Assembly: GCF_009601505.1 (NCBI RefSeq)
Contig: NZ_WITC01000026.1
Coordinates: 82,973 to 146,972 of the forward strand
From: Sinorhizobium terangae
GTDB taxonomy: Bacteria; Pseudomonadota; Alphaproteobacteria; Rhizobiales; Rhizobiaceae
Direction: 5' to 3'
DNA length: 64,000 nucleotides
Shown: in pieces, positions 18,388 through 27,351 of the stretch
Numbering within the stretch: the stretch's first letter is position 1
Layout of the letters: every line of letters starts with the position of its first letter
Position numbers and translations under genes: made by a program
Notes under the pieces: model-generated
Seen by the model: only the letters and a program-made list of their open reading frames with translations
Databases searched by the model: none
Told to the model about the DNA's origin: nothing

Positions 18388-19305
18388 ATGAGGTTCACAC
18401 GGCGAAGCGTCCTTCAGGGACTTGCATTGGCTGCATCATTGCCGGCGATGGGTCACTCGTCGCACGCCGAGCCTGCCGGCGCGATCCGCAAGGTGATCCC
18501 GTCGAGTGGCGAGGAAATACCGGCGATCGGACTCGGAACCTGGATCACCTTCAACGTCGGCGATGATCCGCTGCTGAAGGACGAGTGCGCCGCCGTGATG
18601 GCTGCCTTCTTCGAGGGCGGCGGACGCATGATCGATTCCTCTCCCATGTACGGGTCCTCGCAACCGACCATCGGCTACGGTCTTAAGAAGCTCGGATATC
18701 CCGATCGCCTGTTTTCGGCCGAGAAGGTCTGGATTTCCGATCCGGCAAGCGGGGCGGAACAGATCGAAGCCTCTCGCGCCCATTGGGGCGTTGAGAAATT
18801 TGATCTCATGCAGGTCCACAATCTCGTTTCCTGGGAAGATCATCTGCCGATGCTGTTCGAGATGAAGGCAAAGGCGCAGCTGCGTTATGTCGGCATCAGC
18901 AGCTCGGAAGGACGCCGACATCGGGAAATCGAACGCATCATGGCGAGCGAGCCCATCGATTTCGTGCAGGTCACCTACAACATCCTCGATCGTGAGGCGG
19001 AGGAGCGCATCCTGCCCCTGGCGCGGGAGAAAGGCATCGCGGTCATCGTCAACCGACCGTTCCGCCAGGGCAGCTTGATCCGGCAGCTCGACGACGAACC
19101 CTTGCCCGAATGGGTTGGCGAGACCGGGGCGCGGAGTTGGGCGCAGTTCCTGCTCAAGTTCATCATCTCGCATCCGGCCGTCACCTGCGCCATACCGGCG
19201 ACGACCCGCGTCGACCATGTGCGCGAGAATCTCGAAGCCGGCGGCGGCGTGCTGCCTGACGAGACGATGCGGCGGCGCATGGTCGACTATGTGGAGGCGT
19301 TGTGA
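18388..19305 (+). CDS. Exported aldo/keto reductase (Tat signal)
   Basis: A 305-residue aldo/keto reductase-fold protein. The N-terminus carries a twin-arginine signal (FTRRSVLQGLALAASLPAMG), so the protein is exported folded, perhaps with cofactor. The AKR pattern includes IGLGTWITF, RMIDSSPMYGSSQ, FSAEKVWI (Lys), DLMQVHNLVS (His), VTYNILDREAEERILPLA and a CAIPATT phosphate-binding segment. Start 18388 follows GGAAAGGAGGTGCTTCG. A periplasmic AKR is uncommon, as NADPH is not expected there. The next gene is 47 bp downstream. Confidence 0.85.
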   Translation: MRFTRRSVLQGLALAASLPAMGHSSHAEPAGAIRKVIPSSGEEIPAIGLGTWITFNVGDDPLLKDECAAVMAAFFEGGGRMIDSSPMYGSSQPTIGYGLKKLGYPDRLFSAEKVWISDPASGAEQIEASRAHWGVEKFDLMQVHNLVSWEDHLPMLFEMKAKAQLRYVGISSSEGRRHREIERIMASEPIDFVQVTYNILDREAEERILPLAREKGIAVIVNRPFRQGSLIRQLDDEPLPEWVGETGARSWAQFLLKFIISHPAVTCAIPATTRVDHVRENLEAGGGVLPDETMRRRMVDYVEAL

Positions 19306-19352
19306 CCGCCGCCCTCCAGTGTCCCCGAACGGACGAGTCGTGAGGTCGATGG

Positions 19353-20033
19353 ATGTCGGAATGGTGGACCTACACCCCTGCCGATTTCCTGATGTTTTCG
19401 CCACGCGTCTATGTTCGCCTCATCGAGCGCTACAATCAGGACTTCTGGCCGCTTCACCTCGTTTTCGTGGCCGGCATGCTGGCGATCATGGTTCTCGTGC
19501 TCAGGGAGGTGCGCTTGGCAAAGGTCGCGCTTCTGCCGACCTTGGCCGTGGCCTGGATCTTTTGCGGATGGCAGTTCCTCTGGCTTCGCTATGCAACCAT
19601 AAACTGGGGCGCGAGCTATGCAGCGATGGCGTTCTTTGTTCAGGCGGGGCTCCTGGCACTTCTCAGCCTTGATCCGAACCATTGCGTCGCCGTGAGCCGA
19701 TGGCGCCGCTACGGCGGGTCGGTTCTTGCCCTGTTCGCGCTCCTGGTTCACCCGCTTCTCGCCCCGTTGTCGACGCGTTCGCTGGCCGCCGCCGAAATCT
19801 TCGGCATGATGCCCGATCCGACCGCGATCTCGACGCTTGGCGCGGTGCTGGCGATCAGAGGACGACGTCTCTTGCTGCTTCTGCCGATCCCGCTCCTGTG
19901 GTGCGGGTTCAGCAGCCTGACCCTCACGGCGATGGAGGATCGCGGCGCAATCGTCCCGATTGCCTCCATCGTCCTTGTCTCAGTTTTGCTGCTGATCCCT
20001 GACCGATGCCGAACCTCGCCCAAAGAGCGATGA
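19353..20033 (+). CDS. DUF6064-family membrane protein
   Basis: A 226-residue multi-pass protein, mostly hydrophobic, with an N-terminal WWTYTPADFLMFSPRVYVRL segment, a conserved NQDFWPLH and about six membrane spans. This fits DUF6064, a family with no known function. It may be co-transcribed with the Tat-exported reductase 47 bp upstream. Its stop codon lies within the first operator of the following LacI gene. Confidence 0.7.
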   Translation: MSEWWTYTPADFLMFSPRVYVRLIERYNQDFWPLHLVFVAGMLAIMVLVLREVRLAKVALLPTLAVAWIFCGWQFLWLRYATINWGASYAAMAFFVQAGLLALLSLDPNHCVAVSRWRRYGGSVLALFALLVHPLLAPLSTRSLAAAEIFGMMPDPTAISTLGAVLAIRGRRLLLLLPIPLLWCGFSSLTLTAMEDRGAIVPIASIVLVSVLLLIPDRCRTSPKER

Positions 20034-20079
20034 GAAAACCTTTTTCCTGTTGACAGACCGCGTGAGAAAAGGTTTTCTC
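20032..20079 (+). promoter_or_regulatory. Promoter with two LacI-type operators
   Basis: Two near-palindromes, GAGAAAACCTTTTTC (20032-20046) and GAGAAAAGGTTTTCTC (20064-20079), have centres 32 bp apart, about three helical turns. TTGACA at 20050-20055 lies between them as a likely -35, and the second operator covers the -10 region. This is a classical layout for repression and looping by the LacI-family protein encoded just downstream. The -10 hexamer itself is poor. Confidence 0.65.
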
Positions 20080-20129
20080 TAGCTTAACTACGGGAGGGTG
20101 CTGCACTGGACAATCCGGCCAACAGACGC

Positions 20130-21122
20130 GTGACCATTCATGACGTGGCTGCGGCAGCAGGCGTCAGTATTTCAACGGCTTCGAAGGCGCTGAACAATAC
20201 TGGCCGCATGGGCCCCGAAACGCGCGAGAGGGTGAAGCGGATCGCGGGCGAAATCGGCTTCAGGCCGAACGCGCTTGCGCGCGGATTGCTCAGCAAGCGC
20301 AGCTTCACGATCGGGCTCCTGACGAACGACACCTACGGCCGTTTTACCTTGCCGGTCATGGCGGGAATTTCGGAAGCATTGGTCGATCACGGTGTCTCGG
20401 TATTCCTGTGCGCCATCGAAGACGATCCGGCGCTGGGGCAGATCCATGTCCAGGCCATGCTCGACAAGCAGGTCGACGGCATCATCGCCTCCGGCAAGCG
20501 CCTGGACCGACGTTTGCCGGTCGATCTGTCGAGCCTGCCGGTCCCGGTCGTCTATGCCTTTACCGAAGGAACCGAAAACAGCGTGACGCTGCGCTCGGAT
20601 GATGCGCAGGGCGCGCGTCTTGCGGTCGAATGGCTGGCAAAGCTCGGACGCCGCCGGATCGCGCATATCACCGGGCCGGAGGATTTCTTCTCGGTCCGGG
20701 AGCGCGCCAGCGCCTACCGGGACGTTGCCGGCGATGTCGAGCCCGTCCTTTACGGCATCTGGGCGGAAAGCTGGGGTCATGAGGCCGTCGGGTCGATCTG
20801 GGCTCGGCCCGGCGAAAAGCCGGATGCCATCTTCTGCGGCAACGACCAGATCGCCCGTGGCGTGGTGGACGCCTTGCGCGAGCGCGGCGTCAGGGTCCCG
20901 GAAGATGTGTCGGTGGTCGGCTTCGACAACTGGGAGATCGTCGCGGCACAAACCAGACCGCCGCTGACGTCCGTCGACATGGATTTGAAAGAGCTTGGCC
21001 GCGAGGCCGGCCTGACCGTGCTCGCGCTCGCAGAGGGGCACCGCGTCGAGCCGGGCGTGAGGAAATTGCCGTGCCGGTTGGTTGTCCGGCAATCGTGCGG
21101 GGGCGTGAGCCCCACGGAATAA
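20130..21122 (+). CDS. LacI-family transcriptional regulator
   Basis: A 330-residue LacI/GalR repressor and the first gene of the arabinoside operon. The helix-turn-helix is at the N-terminus (IHDVAAAAGVSISTASKALN), followed by a hinge helix (PNALARGLLSKRS) and a periplasmic-binding-like sensor domain to the end. GTG 20130 is annotated, but it lacks a ribosome site. A CTG at 20106 in the same frame has GGGAGG 8 nt upstream and would add eight residues (LDNPANRR), as in many LacI proteins. The inducer is presumably the sugar imported by the genes downstream. Confidence 0.9.
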   Translation: MTIHDVAAAAGVSISTASKALNNTGRMGPETRERVKRIAGEIGFRPNALARGLLSKRSFTIGLLTNDTYGRFTLPVMAGISEALVDHGVSVFLCAIEDDPALGQIHVQAMLDKQVDGIIASGKRLDRRLPVDLSSLPVPVVYAFTEGTENSVTLRSDDAQGARLAVEWLAKLGRRRIAHITGPEDFFSVRERASAYRDVAGDVEPVLYGIWAESWGHEAVGSIWARPGEKPDAIFCGNDQIARGVVDALRERGVRVPEDVSVVGFDNWEIVAAQTRPPLTSVDMDLKELGREAGLTVLALAEGHRVEPGVRKLPCRLVVRQSCGGVSPTE

Positions 21123-21161
21123 CGAAACGGCGCGAGGAGGCGCCACAACGGGAGGAGTGCC

Positions 21162-22400
21162 ATGATCAAGCGTCTATTGGCAGCAACGAGCATCATTACC
21201 TTGTGTCTGGCGTCCGGCGCGTCGGCCGCCGAGAAGATCGAAATGTGGGTTCGTTCCGGCATCGGCGAATCCTTCAAGAAGGTCGTCGAGGCCTACAATG
21301 CCAGCCACGAGAACCAGGTCGCCATGACGGAGGTGCCGTTCTCCGAACTGGTGCAGAAATATGCGACCGCGATCGCGGGCGGGCAGGCCCCCGACGCGCT
21401 TTCGCTCGACCTCATCTACACTCCGGCCTTTGCCGCCGCCGGCCAGCTCGAGGACCTGACCGATTGGGCGAAGGCCCTGCCCTACTTCAATTCGCTCTCA
21501 CCGTCGCACGTCAAGCTCGGTACCTACCAGGACCGCATCTACGGCCTGCCGCTTTCGGTCGAGACTTCGATCTTTGCCTGGAACAAGGACCTCTACAAGA
21601 GAGCCGGCCTCGACCCGGAAAAGGCGCCGACCAGTTGGGAGGAGATAGAAGCCAATGCCGAAAAGATCCGCGCGCTCGGTGACGATATCTATGGCTTCTA
21701 CTTCTCCGGCGGCGGCTGCGGCGGCTGCATGATCTTCACCTTCACCCCGCTCGTCTGGGGTTCGGGTGCCGACATTCTCTCTGCCGACGGCAAGACGGCG
21801 ACGCTCGATACCCCGGAAATGCGTAAAGCCGTCGATATCTATCGCTCTATGGTCAAGAAGGACCTGGTGCCGGCGAGTTCGGCCAGCGACAACGGCGTAA
21901 ACTTTCTGACTTTCACGAACGGCAAGATCGGCCAGCAAAGCATCGGTGCCTTTGCCATCGGCACGCTGGTGACCGAAAACCCCGACATCAACTTCGGCGT
22001 GACGCTGATTCCCGGCGTCAACGGCGGAACCTCGTCCTTTGCCGGCGGCGATAACTTCGTCATCACCAAGGGCACGAAGAAGATCGACGCAGTGAAGGAA
22101 TTCCTCGAATACACCTATTCGATGGACGGCCAGAAGGTGATGGCGAAATACGGCAGCCTGCCGACCCGCGGCGATATCGCCGACAAGGTGCTTGAGGGTC
22201 TCGATCCGCGCATGCAGGTGGGAATCAAGGCGATCGAAGTCGCCAAGACACCCTACACGCTGCAATTCAACGATCTGATCAACAGCGCCAACGGCCCTTG
22301 GGCGACGTTCACCAATGCGGCAATCTATGGCGACGATGTCGACGGGGCATTCTCGAACGCCCAGTCGGAAATGCAGTCGATCATCGATACTGGCCAGTGA
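21162..22400 (+). CDS. Sugar ABC transporter substrate-binding protein
   Basis: A 412-residue family 1 extracellular binding protein. The signal peptide ends at ASGASAAEK (about residue 23). Landmarks are VVEAYNASHENQVAMTEVPF, the hinge segment GLPLSVETSIFAWNKDLYKRAGLD and SFAGGDNFVITKGTKK. It has an unusual GGGCGGC cluster mid-protein with two cysteines that could form a disulfide. GGGAGGAGTGCC precedes the ATG. It belongs to the LacI-controlled operon that also encodes a GH127 enzyme, so its ligand is probably an arabinofuranose-containing oligosaccharide (inference). Confidence 0.9.
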   Translation: MIKRLLAATSIITLCLASGASAAEKIEMWVRSGIGESFKKVVEAYNASHENQVAMTEVPFSELVQKYATAIAGGQAPDALSLDLIYTPAFAAAGQLEDLTDWAKALPYFNSLSPSHVKLGTYQDRIYGLPLSVETSIFAWNKDLYKRAGLDPEKAPTSWEEIEANAEKIRALGDDIYGFYFSGGGCGGCMIFTFTPLVWGSGADILSADGKTATLDTPEMRKAVDIYRSMVKKDLVPASSASDNGVNFLTFTNGKIGQQSIGAFAIGTLVTENPDINFGVTLIPGVNGGTSSFAGGDNFVITKGTKKIDAVKEFLEYTYSMDGQKVMAKYGSLPTRGDIADKVLEGLDPRMQVGIKAIEVAKTPYTLQFNDLINSANGPWATFTNAAIYGDDVDGAFSNAQSEMQSIIDTGQ

Positions 22401-22466
22401 TTGCAGGCTAGAACCGGGGCCGAAGGCAATCCTCCGGCCCCTCTCTTGAACAGGCGGAGAATCGCG

Positions 22467-23384
22467 ATGGCCGGCCCTGGCCCAGGAAAAGCATTGCCCG
22501 TGCGCAGGAGACGGCGCCGCTCGCAGTGGCGCGGGCTTCTTTATATCGCCCCGGCGATGGCCCTCGTCATCGTCTTCTTCGTCATGCCGGTGCTGTTTAC
22601 CGGGTGGATGAGCCTGCACAACTGGCCGCTGCTCGGTTCGCCGCGCTGGATCGGCTTCAACAACTATTTCCGCATGGCGAACGACGCGCGCTTCGTCTCG
22701 GCGCTGCGCTTCACCACCTACTACACCGTGATCGTGACGATCGCGATCTTCGCCGTCGCCTTCCCGCTGGCGATCTTCGTCGAGAAACACCGTCGCTTCG
22801 TCGGCGCCTACCGCACCATCATCTTCCTGCCTGTCGTCGTCGGTCTCGCGTCGGCGTCGTTGCTCTGGGTTTGGCTCGCGAATGTCGACAGCGGCTTCAT
22901 TGGTCCTGCCCTGAAGGCGCTCGGGCTCGTTGAAAAGAGTCCCAATCTGCTTGCGACTTTCGATAGCGCCTTCTTCACGATCATCGTCATGGTCGTCTGG
23001 AAGATCGCCGGCTTCACGATGATCATCCTGCTCACGGGCCTACAAGCGATTCCATCAGAACTGACCGAAGCCGCCCGCATCGACGGCGCCGGTCGGTGGC
23101 AGCGGTTCCGTTATCTCACCTTGCCATTGATGCGCCGGACGATTGCGCTGGCGCTGATCATTTCGGTGACAGGCTCGATTCTCGCCTTCGACCAGTTCTA
23201 CATCATGACGAGCGGCGGGCCGCAAAACCGCATGATCTCCGTTGTCTACTACATCTTCAACCAGTCCTTCGTGTCCTTCAATCTCGGCTACGGCGCGGCT
23301 CTCTCGATCGCGCTCCTGGCTATCCTCGTGGTTATCAGCGTCGTGCAATTGCGGCTGCTTCGCGTCGGGGAGGATCGTCCTTGA
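22467..23384 (+). CDS. Sugar ABC transporter permease (MalF type)
   Basis: A 305-residue permease with an Arg-rich cytoplasmic N-terminus, the first membrane helix IAPAMALVIVFFVMPVLF, and the EAA loop IPSELTEAARIDGAGRWQRF. ATG 22467 follows AGGCGGAGAATCGCG. It overlaps the next permease start (TTGA). It pairs with the MalG-type permease that follows. Confidence 0.92.
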   Translation: MAGPGPGKALPVRRRRRRSQWRGLLYIAPAMALVIVFFVMPVLFTGWMSLHNWPLLGSPRWIGFNNYFRMANDARFVSALRFTTYYTVIVTIAIFAVAFPLAIFVEKHRRFVGAYRTIIFLPVVVGLASASLLWVWLANVDSGFIGPALKALGLVEKSPNLLATFDSAFFTIIVMVVWKIAGFTMIILLTGLQAIPSELTEAARIDGAGRWQRFRYLTLPLMRRTIALALIISVTGSILAFDQFYIMTSGGPQNRMISVVYYIFNQSFVSFNLGYGAALSIALLAILVVISVVQLRLLRVGEDRP

Positions 23385-24271
23385 CCTTTTCCAAGATGAA
23401 CCCCTCCATGAGCCTCTCCAGCCGGCGCCGGGCGCGCAAGGCGTTCCAGGCAGAATCCACCTATCACGCAACGGGTGTGGCGATCGCGCTCTTCTTCCTG
23501 GCGCCCTTCGCCATCACCCTGCTCGCGTCGTTCCGACACGGAACGGAGGCCCGTCTGCCGCCATTGCCGCCGTGGCCGGCGAACGGCATCAGCCTCGACT
23601 CCTATCGCTCGCTCGACACCTTCGGCGCCGGTGTCTGGCAGCACACGTTCAATTCACTGCTCGTGTCGCTCGCAACCGTCGCCTTGACCGTCGCCGTCAG
23701 CGTCCTCGCCGGCTACGGCTTCTCGCGCTACCGCTTTCCGTTGAAGAACGTGCTGTTCGTCTTGATCATCGCCACGCTGATGATCCCGTTTCAGTCGATC
23801 CTCACGCCGCTCTTCATCATCCTCGCCAGGCTCGGGCTCAACAATTCGCTGTTCGGGCTGACGCTCGTCTATGTGACGCTGCAGCTTCCCTTCTCGGTCT
23901 TCATGATGCGCAATGCCTTCGATGCGGTGCCGAAGGAGATCGAGGAGGCGGCCCGTATCGATGGTGCCCGCGACCTCAAGCTGCTCTTTCGGGTGCTGAT
24001 GCCGCTGGTGCTGCCGGGCATCGCGACCGTCGCGATCTTCGCTTTCCTCAATGCCTGGAACGAATTCCTGGCAGCCCTCGTGCTCTTGTCGAGCAACGAG
24101 AAATATACGCTCCCGGTGCTGATGATGGCGGTGCGCGCCGGTCGTCTCGGCGCCGTCAACTGGGGCGCGGTTCAGGCCGGCGTCGCCGTCATGACCCTGC
24201 CCTGCCTCGTCGTCTTCCTGCTTCTGCAACGCTACTACATGCGCGGGCTGATGGCCGGCGCCGTCAAATGA
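23381..24271 (+). CDS. Sugar ABC transporter permease (MalG type)
   Basis: A 296-residue permease with the first helix VAIALFFLAPFAITLLASF and the EAA loop VPKEIEEAARIDGARDLKLLF. TTG 23381 is chosen because GGGGAGGA lies just upstream and it overlaps the previous stop as TTGA, a coupled start. ATG 23396 and ATG 23408 are alternatives without a clear ribosome site. It ends 22 bp before the GH127 gene. Confidence 0.88.
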   Translation: MTFSKMNPSMSLSSRRRARKAFQAESTYHATGVAIALFFLAPFAITLLASFRHGTEARLPPLPPWPANGISLDSYRSLDTFGAGVWQHTFNSLLVSLATVALTVAVSVLAGYGFSRYRFPLKNVLFVLIIATLMIPFQSILTPLFIILARLGLNNSLFGLTLVYVTLQLPFSVFMMRNAFDAVPKEIEEAARIDGARDLKLLFRVLMPLVLPGIATVAIFAFLNAWNEFLAALVLLSSNEKYTLPVLMMAVRAGRLGAVNWGAVQAGVAVMTLPCLVVFLLLQRYYMRGLMAGAVK

Positions 24272-24293
24272 ACTCCAGCAAACGGATGAAGTC

Positions 24294-26222
24294 ATGAACA
24301 AACCTCGACACGATCGCCAGTTCCGCCCCCTCCCTGTTCCGAGCGTTGAAGTGCACGGGCTTTTCGGCGATCGCCAGGACGCGATCTGCGAATCCACCGC
24401 CGAAGTCCTGCTCGACCGCTGCGTCGAGGCTGGGATGCTCAGGGCGATCGACGTCGACCAGCCGAGCCCCGGCATCGTCATCCCGCTGCAGGCCTGGTCG
24501 GGCTCGACGCAGATGTTCTGGGACAGTGACCTCGGAAAATCGATCGAGACGATTGCCTATTCGCTCTACCGCAAGCCCAACGCCAGGCTCGAGGCACGGG
24601 TCGATGCGATCGTCGACATGTATGAAAAGCTGCAGGACAAGGACGGTTACCTGAACGCCTGGTTCCAGAGGGTGCAGCCCGGCCGGCGCTGGACCAATCT
24701 TCGCGATCATCACGAGCTCTACTGTGCCGGTCACCTGATCGAGGGAGCCGTCGCCTATTATCAGGCTACGGGAAAGCGCAAGCTGCTCGACGTCATGTGC
24801 CGCTTTGCTGACTATATGATCAAGGTCTTCGGCCATGGCGAAGGGCAGTTGCCGGGCTACTGCGGCCATGAAGAAATCGAGCTCGCGCTCGTAAAGCTTG
24901 CCCGCGTCACGGGCGAGAAGAAATATCTCGATCTCGCCAAGTTCTTCATCGACGAGCGCGGCAGAGAGCCTCATTTCTTCACCGAGGAAGCGATCCGCGA
25001 CGGCCGCGATCCGAGGCAGTTCATCCAGAAGACCTACGAATACAATCAGGCGCATCTGCCGGTCAGAGAGCAGAAGAAGGTCGTCGGCCATGCCGTGCGC
25101 GCCATGTATCTCTACTCCGGCATGGCGGACATCGCGACCGAATACAACGACGACACCCTCACCTCGGCGCTCGAAACCCTTTGGGACGACCTGACGACCA
25201 AGCAGATGTATGTCACCGGCGGCATCGGGCCGGCGGCTTCGAACGAAGGCTTCACGGAGTATTACGACCTTCCGAACGAGAGCGCCTATGCAGAGACCTG
25301 CGCCTCAGTCGGTCTCGTCTTCTGGGCAAGCCGTATGCTCGGACGCGGCCCGAACAGGCGCTATGCGGACATCATGGAGCAAGCGCTCTACAATGGCGCC
25401 ATGGCCGGTCTTTCGCTCGACGGGAAGACATTCTTCTACGAGAACCCGCTTGAAAGCGCGGGCAAGCATCATCGCTGGGTCTGGCACCATTGCCCCTGCT
25501 GCCCGCCGAACATCTCGCGGCTGCTCGCCTCCATTGGCTCCTACATGTACGCCGTGGCAGACGACGAAATCGCCATCCATCTTTACGGCGAGAGCAAGGG
25601 CCACTTCGAAATCGGCGGAAAGAAGGTCGAGCTTGCGCAGAAGACCCGTTATCCCTGGGAGGGGGCAATCCGCTTCGACGTCACGACGCAGGATCCGGCG
25701 CGGTTCTCGCTGTCGCTGCGCATTCCCGAATGGGCGGAAGGCGCAGCGTTGAAACTGAACGGCGAGGCGATCGATCTTTCGGAGGTAACGATCGACGGCT
25801 ACGCTCGCATCGAGCGCGAATGGCGAAGCGGCGACCGCGTGGAGCTCGATATCCCGCTGACGCCGCGCACGCTCTGGGCCAATCCGCAGGTGCGGCAGGA
25901 CACTGGCCGCGTCGCGCTCATGCGCGGTCCGCTCGTCTATTGCGCAGAGGCAACCGACAACGGCGCGGGCTTGAACGGGATCGTGCTTGGTTCCGATGTC
26001 TCGAAGGCAAAGACTGCAGAAATCGCTGAGCTGCGCGGGGCAGTCGCACTCGACATTCCCGTCGCCCGCGACAACGCGGATGACTGGGGACCCACGCTCT
26101 ATCGCACGACGCCGCCGAAGGTGAACCAGGCGACCGCCCGCTTCGTTCCCTACCATCTATGGGACAACCGCACACCCGGCGAAATGCTCGTCTGGCTGCG
26201 CGCCGGTGAAGTCGGGCGGTGA
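24294..26222 (+). CDS. Glycoside hydrolase family 127, beta-L-arabinofuranosidase-like
   Basis: A 642-residue enzyme of the GH127 (former DUF1680) family. It has an (alpha/alpha)6 barrel with TTKQMYVTGGIG and an AETC motif (Glu334, Cys336), then HHCPCCPPN (Cys400, Cys402, Cys403), then a beta-rich C-terminal part. In Bifidobacterium HypBA1 a Glu and three Cys bind zinc and one Cys is the nucleophile; the same set is present here. There is no signal peptide, so cleavage happens after import. The gene lies inside the sugar importer operon between permease and ATPase genes. The sugar is thus probably a short beta-L-arabinofuranoside. Confidence 0.9.
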   Translation: MNKPRHDRQFRPLPVPSVEVHGLFGDRQDAICESTAEVLLDRCVEAGMLRAIDVDQPSPGIVIPLQAWSGSTQMFWDSDLGKSIETIAYSLYRKPNARLEARVDAIVDMYEKLQDKDGYLNAWFQRVQPGRRWTNLRDHHELYCAGHLIEGAVAYYQATGKRKLLDVMCRFADYMIKVFGHGEGQLPGYCGHEEIELALVKLARVTGEKKYLDLAKFFIDERGREPHFFTEEAIRDGRDPRQFIQKTYEYNQAHLPVREQKKVVGHAVRAMYLYSGMADIATEYNDDTLTSALETLWDDLTTKQMYVTGGIGPAASNEGFTEYYDLPNESAYAETCASVGLVFWASRMLGRGPNRRYADIMEQALYNGAMAGLSLDGKTFFYENPLESAGKHHRWVWHHCPCCPPNISRLLASIGSYMYAVADDEIAIHLYGESKGHFEIGGKKVELAQKTRYPWEGAIRFDVTTQDPARFSLSLRIPEWAEGAALKLNGEAIDLSEVTIDGYARIEREWRSGDRVELDIPLTPRTLWANPQVRQDTGRVALMRGPLVYCAEATDNGAGLNGIVLGSDVSKAKTAEIAELRGAVALDIPVARDNADDWGPTLYRTTPPKVNQATARFVPYHLWDNRTPGEMLVWLRAGEVGR

Positions 26223-26226
26223 TGGC

Positions 26227-27300
26227 ATGAATGAAACCGGAGTTGTATTGACGGATATTCGCAAGAACTTCGGCAGCGTGGAGGTCATCCATGGCATCGA
26301 CCTCAGGATTGCCGAAGGCTCTTTCGTCGTCTTCGTCGGCCCGTCCGGCTGCGGCAAGTCGACGTTGCTGCGCATGATTGCGGGCCTCGAGGAGGTCACC
26401 GATGGCGAGATCGAGATCAAGGGGCGCAACGTCACCGATCTCGATCCCTCCGACCGCGGCATCGCCATGGTCTTTCAATCCTATGCCCTCTACCCGCACA
26501 TGAGTGTGCGCGAAAATCTCGCCTTCGGCCTCAAGATGGCGCGCACCGAAACGGTGGAGATCGATGCGCGCGTGAAAGCCGCCTCCGCAATCCTGAAGAT
26601 CGACCACCTGCTCGACCGTCGCCCAGGCCAGCTTTCTGGCGGCCAGCGCCAGCGCGTCGCGATCGGACGGGCGATCGTGCGCAAACCCGATGTCTTTCTG
26701 TTCGATGAACCGCTTTCCAACCTCGATGCGGAGTTGCGCGTTTCGATGCGCATCGAGATCGCCAGACTTCATCGCGAGCTCGGCAATACGATGATCTATG
26801 TCACCCACGATCAGACCGAGGCGATGACGCTCGCCGACAAGATCGTCGTGTTGCGTGACGGCCGCATCGAGCAGGCAGGAACGCCGCGCGAGGTCTACGA
26901 GAATCCCGCCAATATCTTCGTTGCGGGCTTCATCGGTTCGCCGCGTATGAACCTGCTCGACGCGGTCTGGTTGGGCAATGGACGCGTCCGCGTCGCGGGC
27001 AACGAGATGTCGGTGCCCGTCGCCGGCGAGGGTTTGCAGATCGGAGAAAAGGTTTCCTTTGGAGCGAGGCCGGAGCACCTTTTCGTGACCGACGGCGGAC
27101 AGGAACACATTCCTGCAAAAGTCGATTTTGCCGAATATCTCGGCGGCACCCAGTATCTCTATTGCCAGCTTGCCGATGGCCAGCCGCTCATTGCCGAATA
27201 TCGCTCGGGACCGGAAATCAATGCCGGCAGCACGATAGCCCTTTCGGTCGACGACAATCAGCGGCGGCTGTTCGCGGCGGACGGGCGGCGACTGAGCTGA
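26227..27300 (+). CDS. Sugar ABC transporter ATPase (MalK/UgpC family)
   Basis: A 357-residue CUT1 ATPase: Walker A GPSGCGKST, MVFQSYALYP, signature LSGGQRQRVAIGRA, Walker B VFLFDEPLSNLD, YVTHDQTEA, and a C-terminal TOBE-type region (GARPEHLFV, YLGGTQYLYC). ATG 26227 has GGTGAT upstream and starts 4 bp after the GH127 stop; an in-frame GTG at 26206 is possible. It is the last gene of the operon and is convergent with the aromatic operon. Confidence 0.92.
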   Translation: MNETGVVLTDIRKNFGSVEVIHGIDLRIAEGSFVVFVGPSGCGKSTLLRMIAGLEEVTDGEIEIKGRNVTDLDPSDRGIAMVFQSYALYPHMSVRENLAFGLKMARTETVEIDARVKAASAILKIDHLLDRRPGQLSGGQRQRVAIGRAIVRKPDVFLFDEPLSNLDAELRVSMRIEIARLHRELGNTMIYVTHDQTEAMTLADKIVVLRDGRIEQAGTPREVYENPANIFVAGFIGSPRMNLLDAVWLGNGRVRVAGNEMSVPVAGEGLQIGEKVSFGARPEHLFVTDGGQEHIPAKVDFAEYLGGTQYLYCQLADGQPLIAEYRSGPEINAGSTIALSVDDNQRRLFAADGRRLS

Positions 27301-27351
27301 TCCGGGATACTGCTGGAGCGGCAGGCCGGTATCCAAGGCTTGCCGCCTCCC

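Noticed and set aside
25918..27336. A 472-codon open frame on the minus strand
   Set aside because: It is antisense to the GH127 and ATPase genes, with no ribosome site or recognisable domain.
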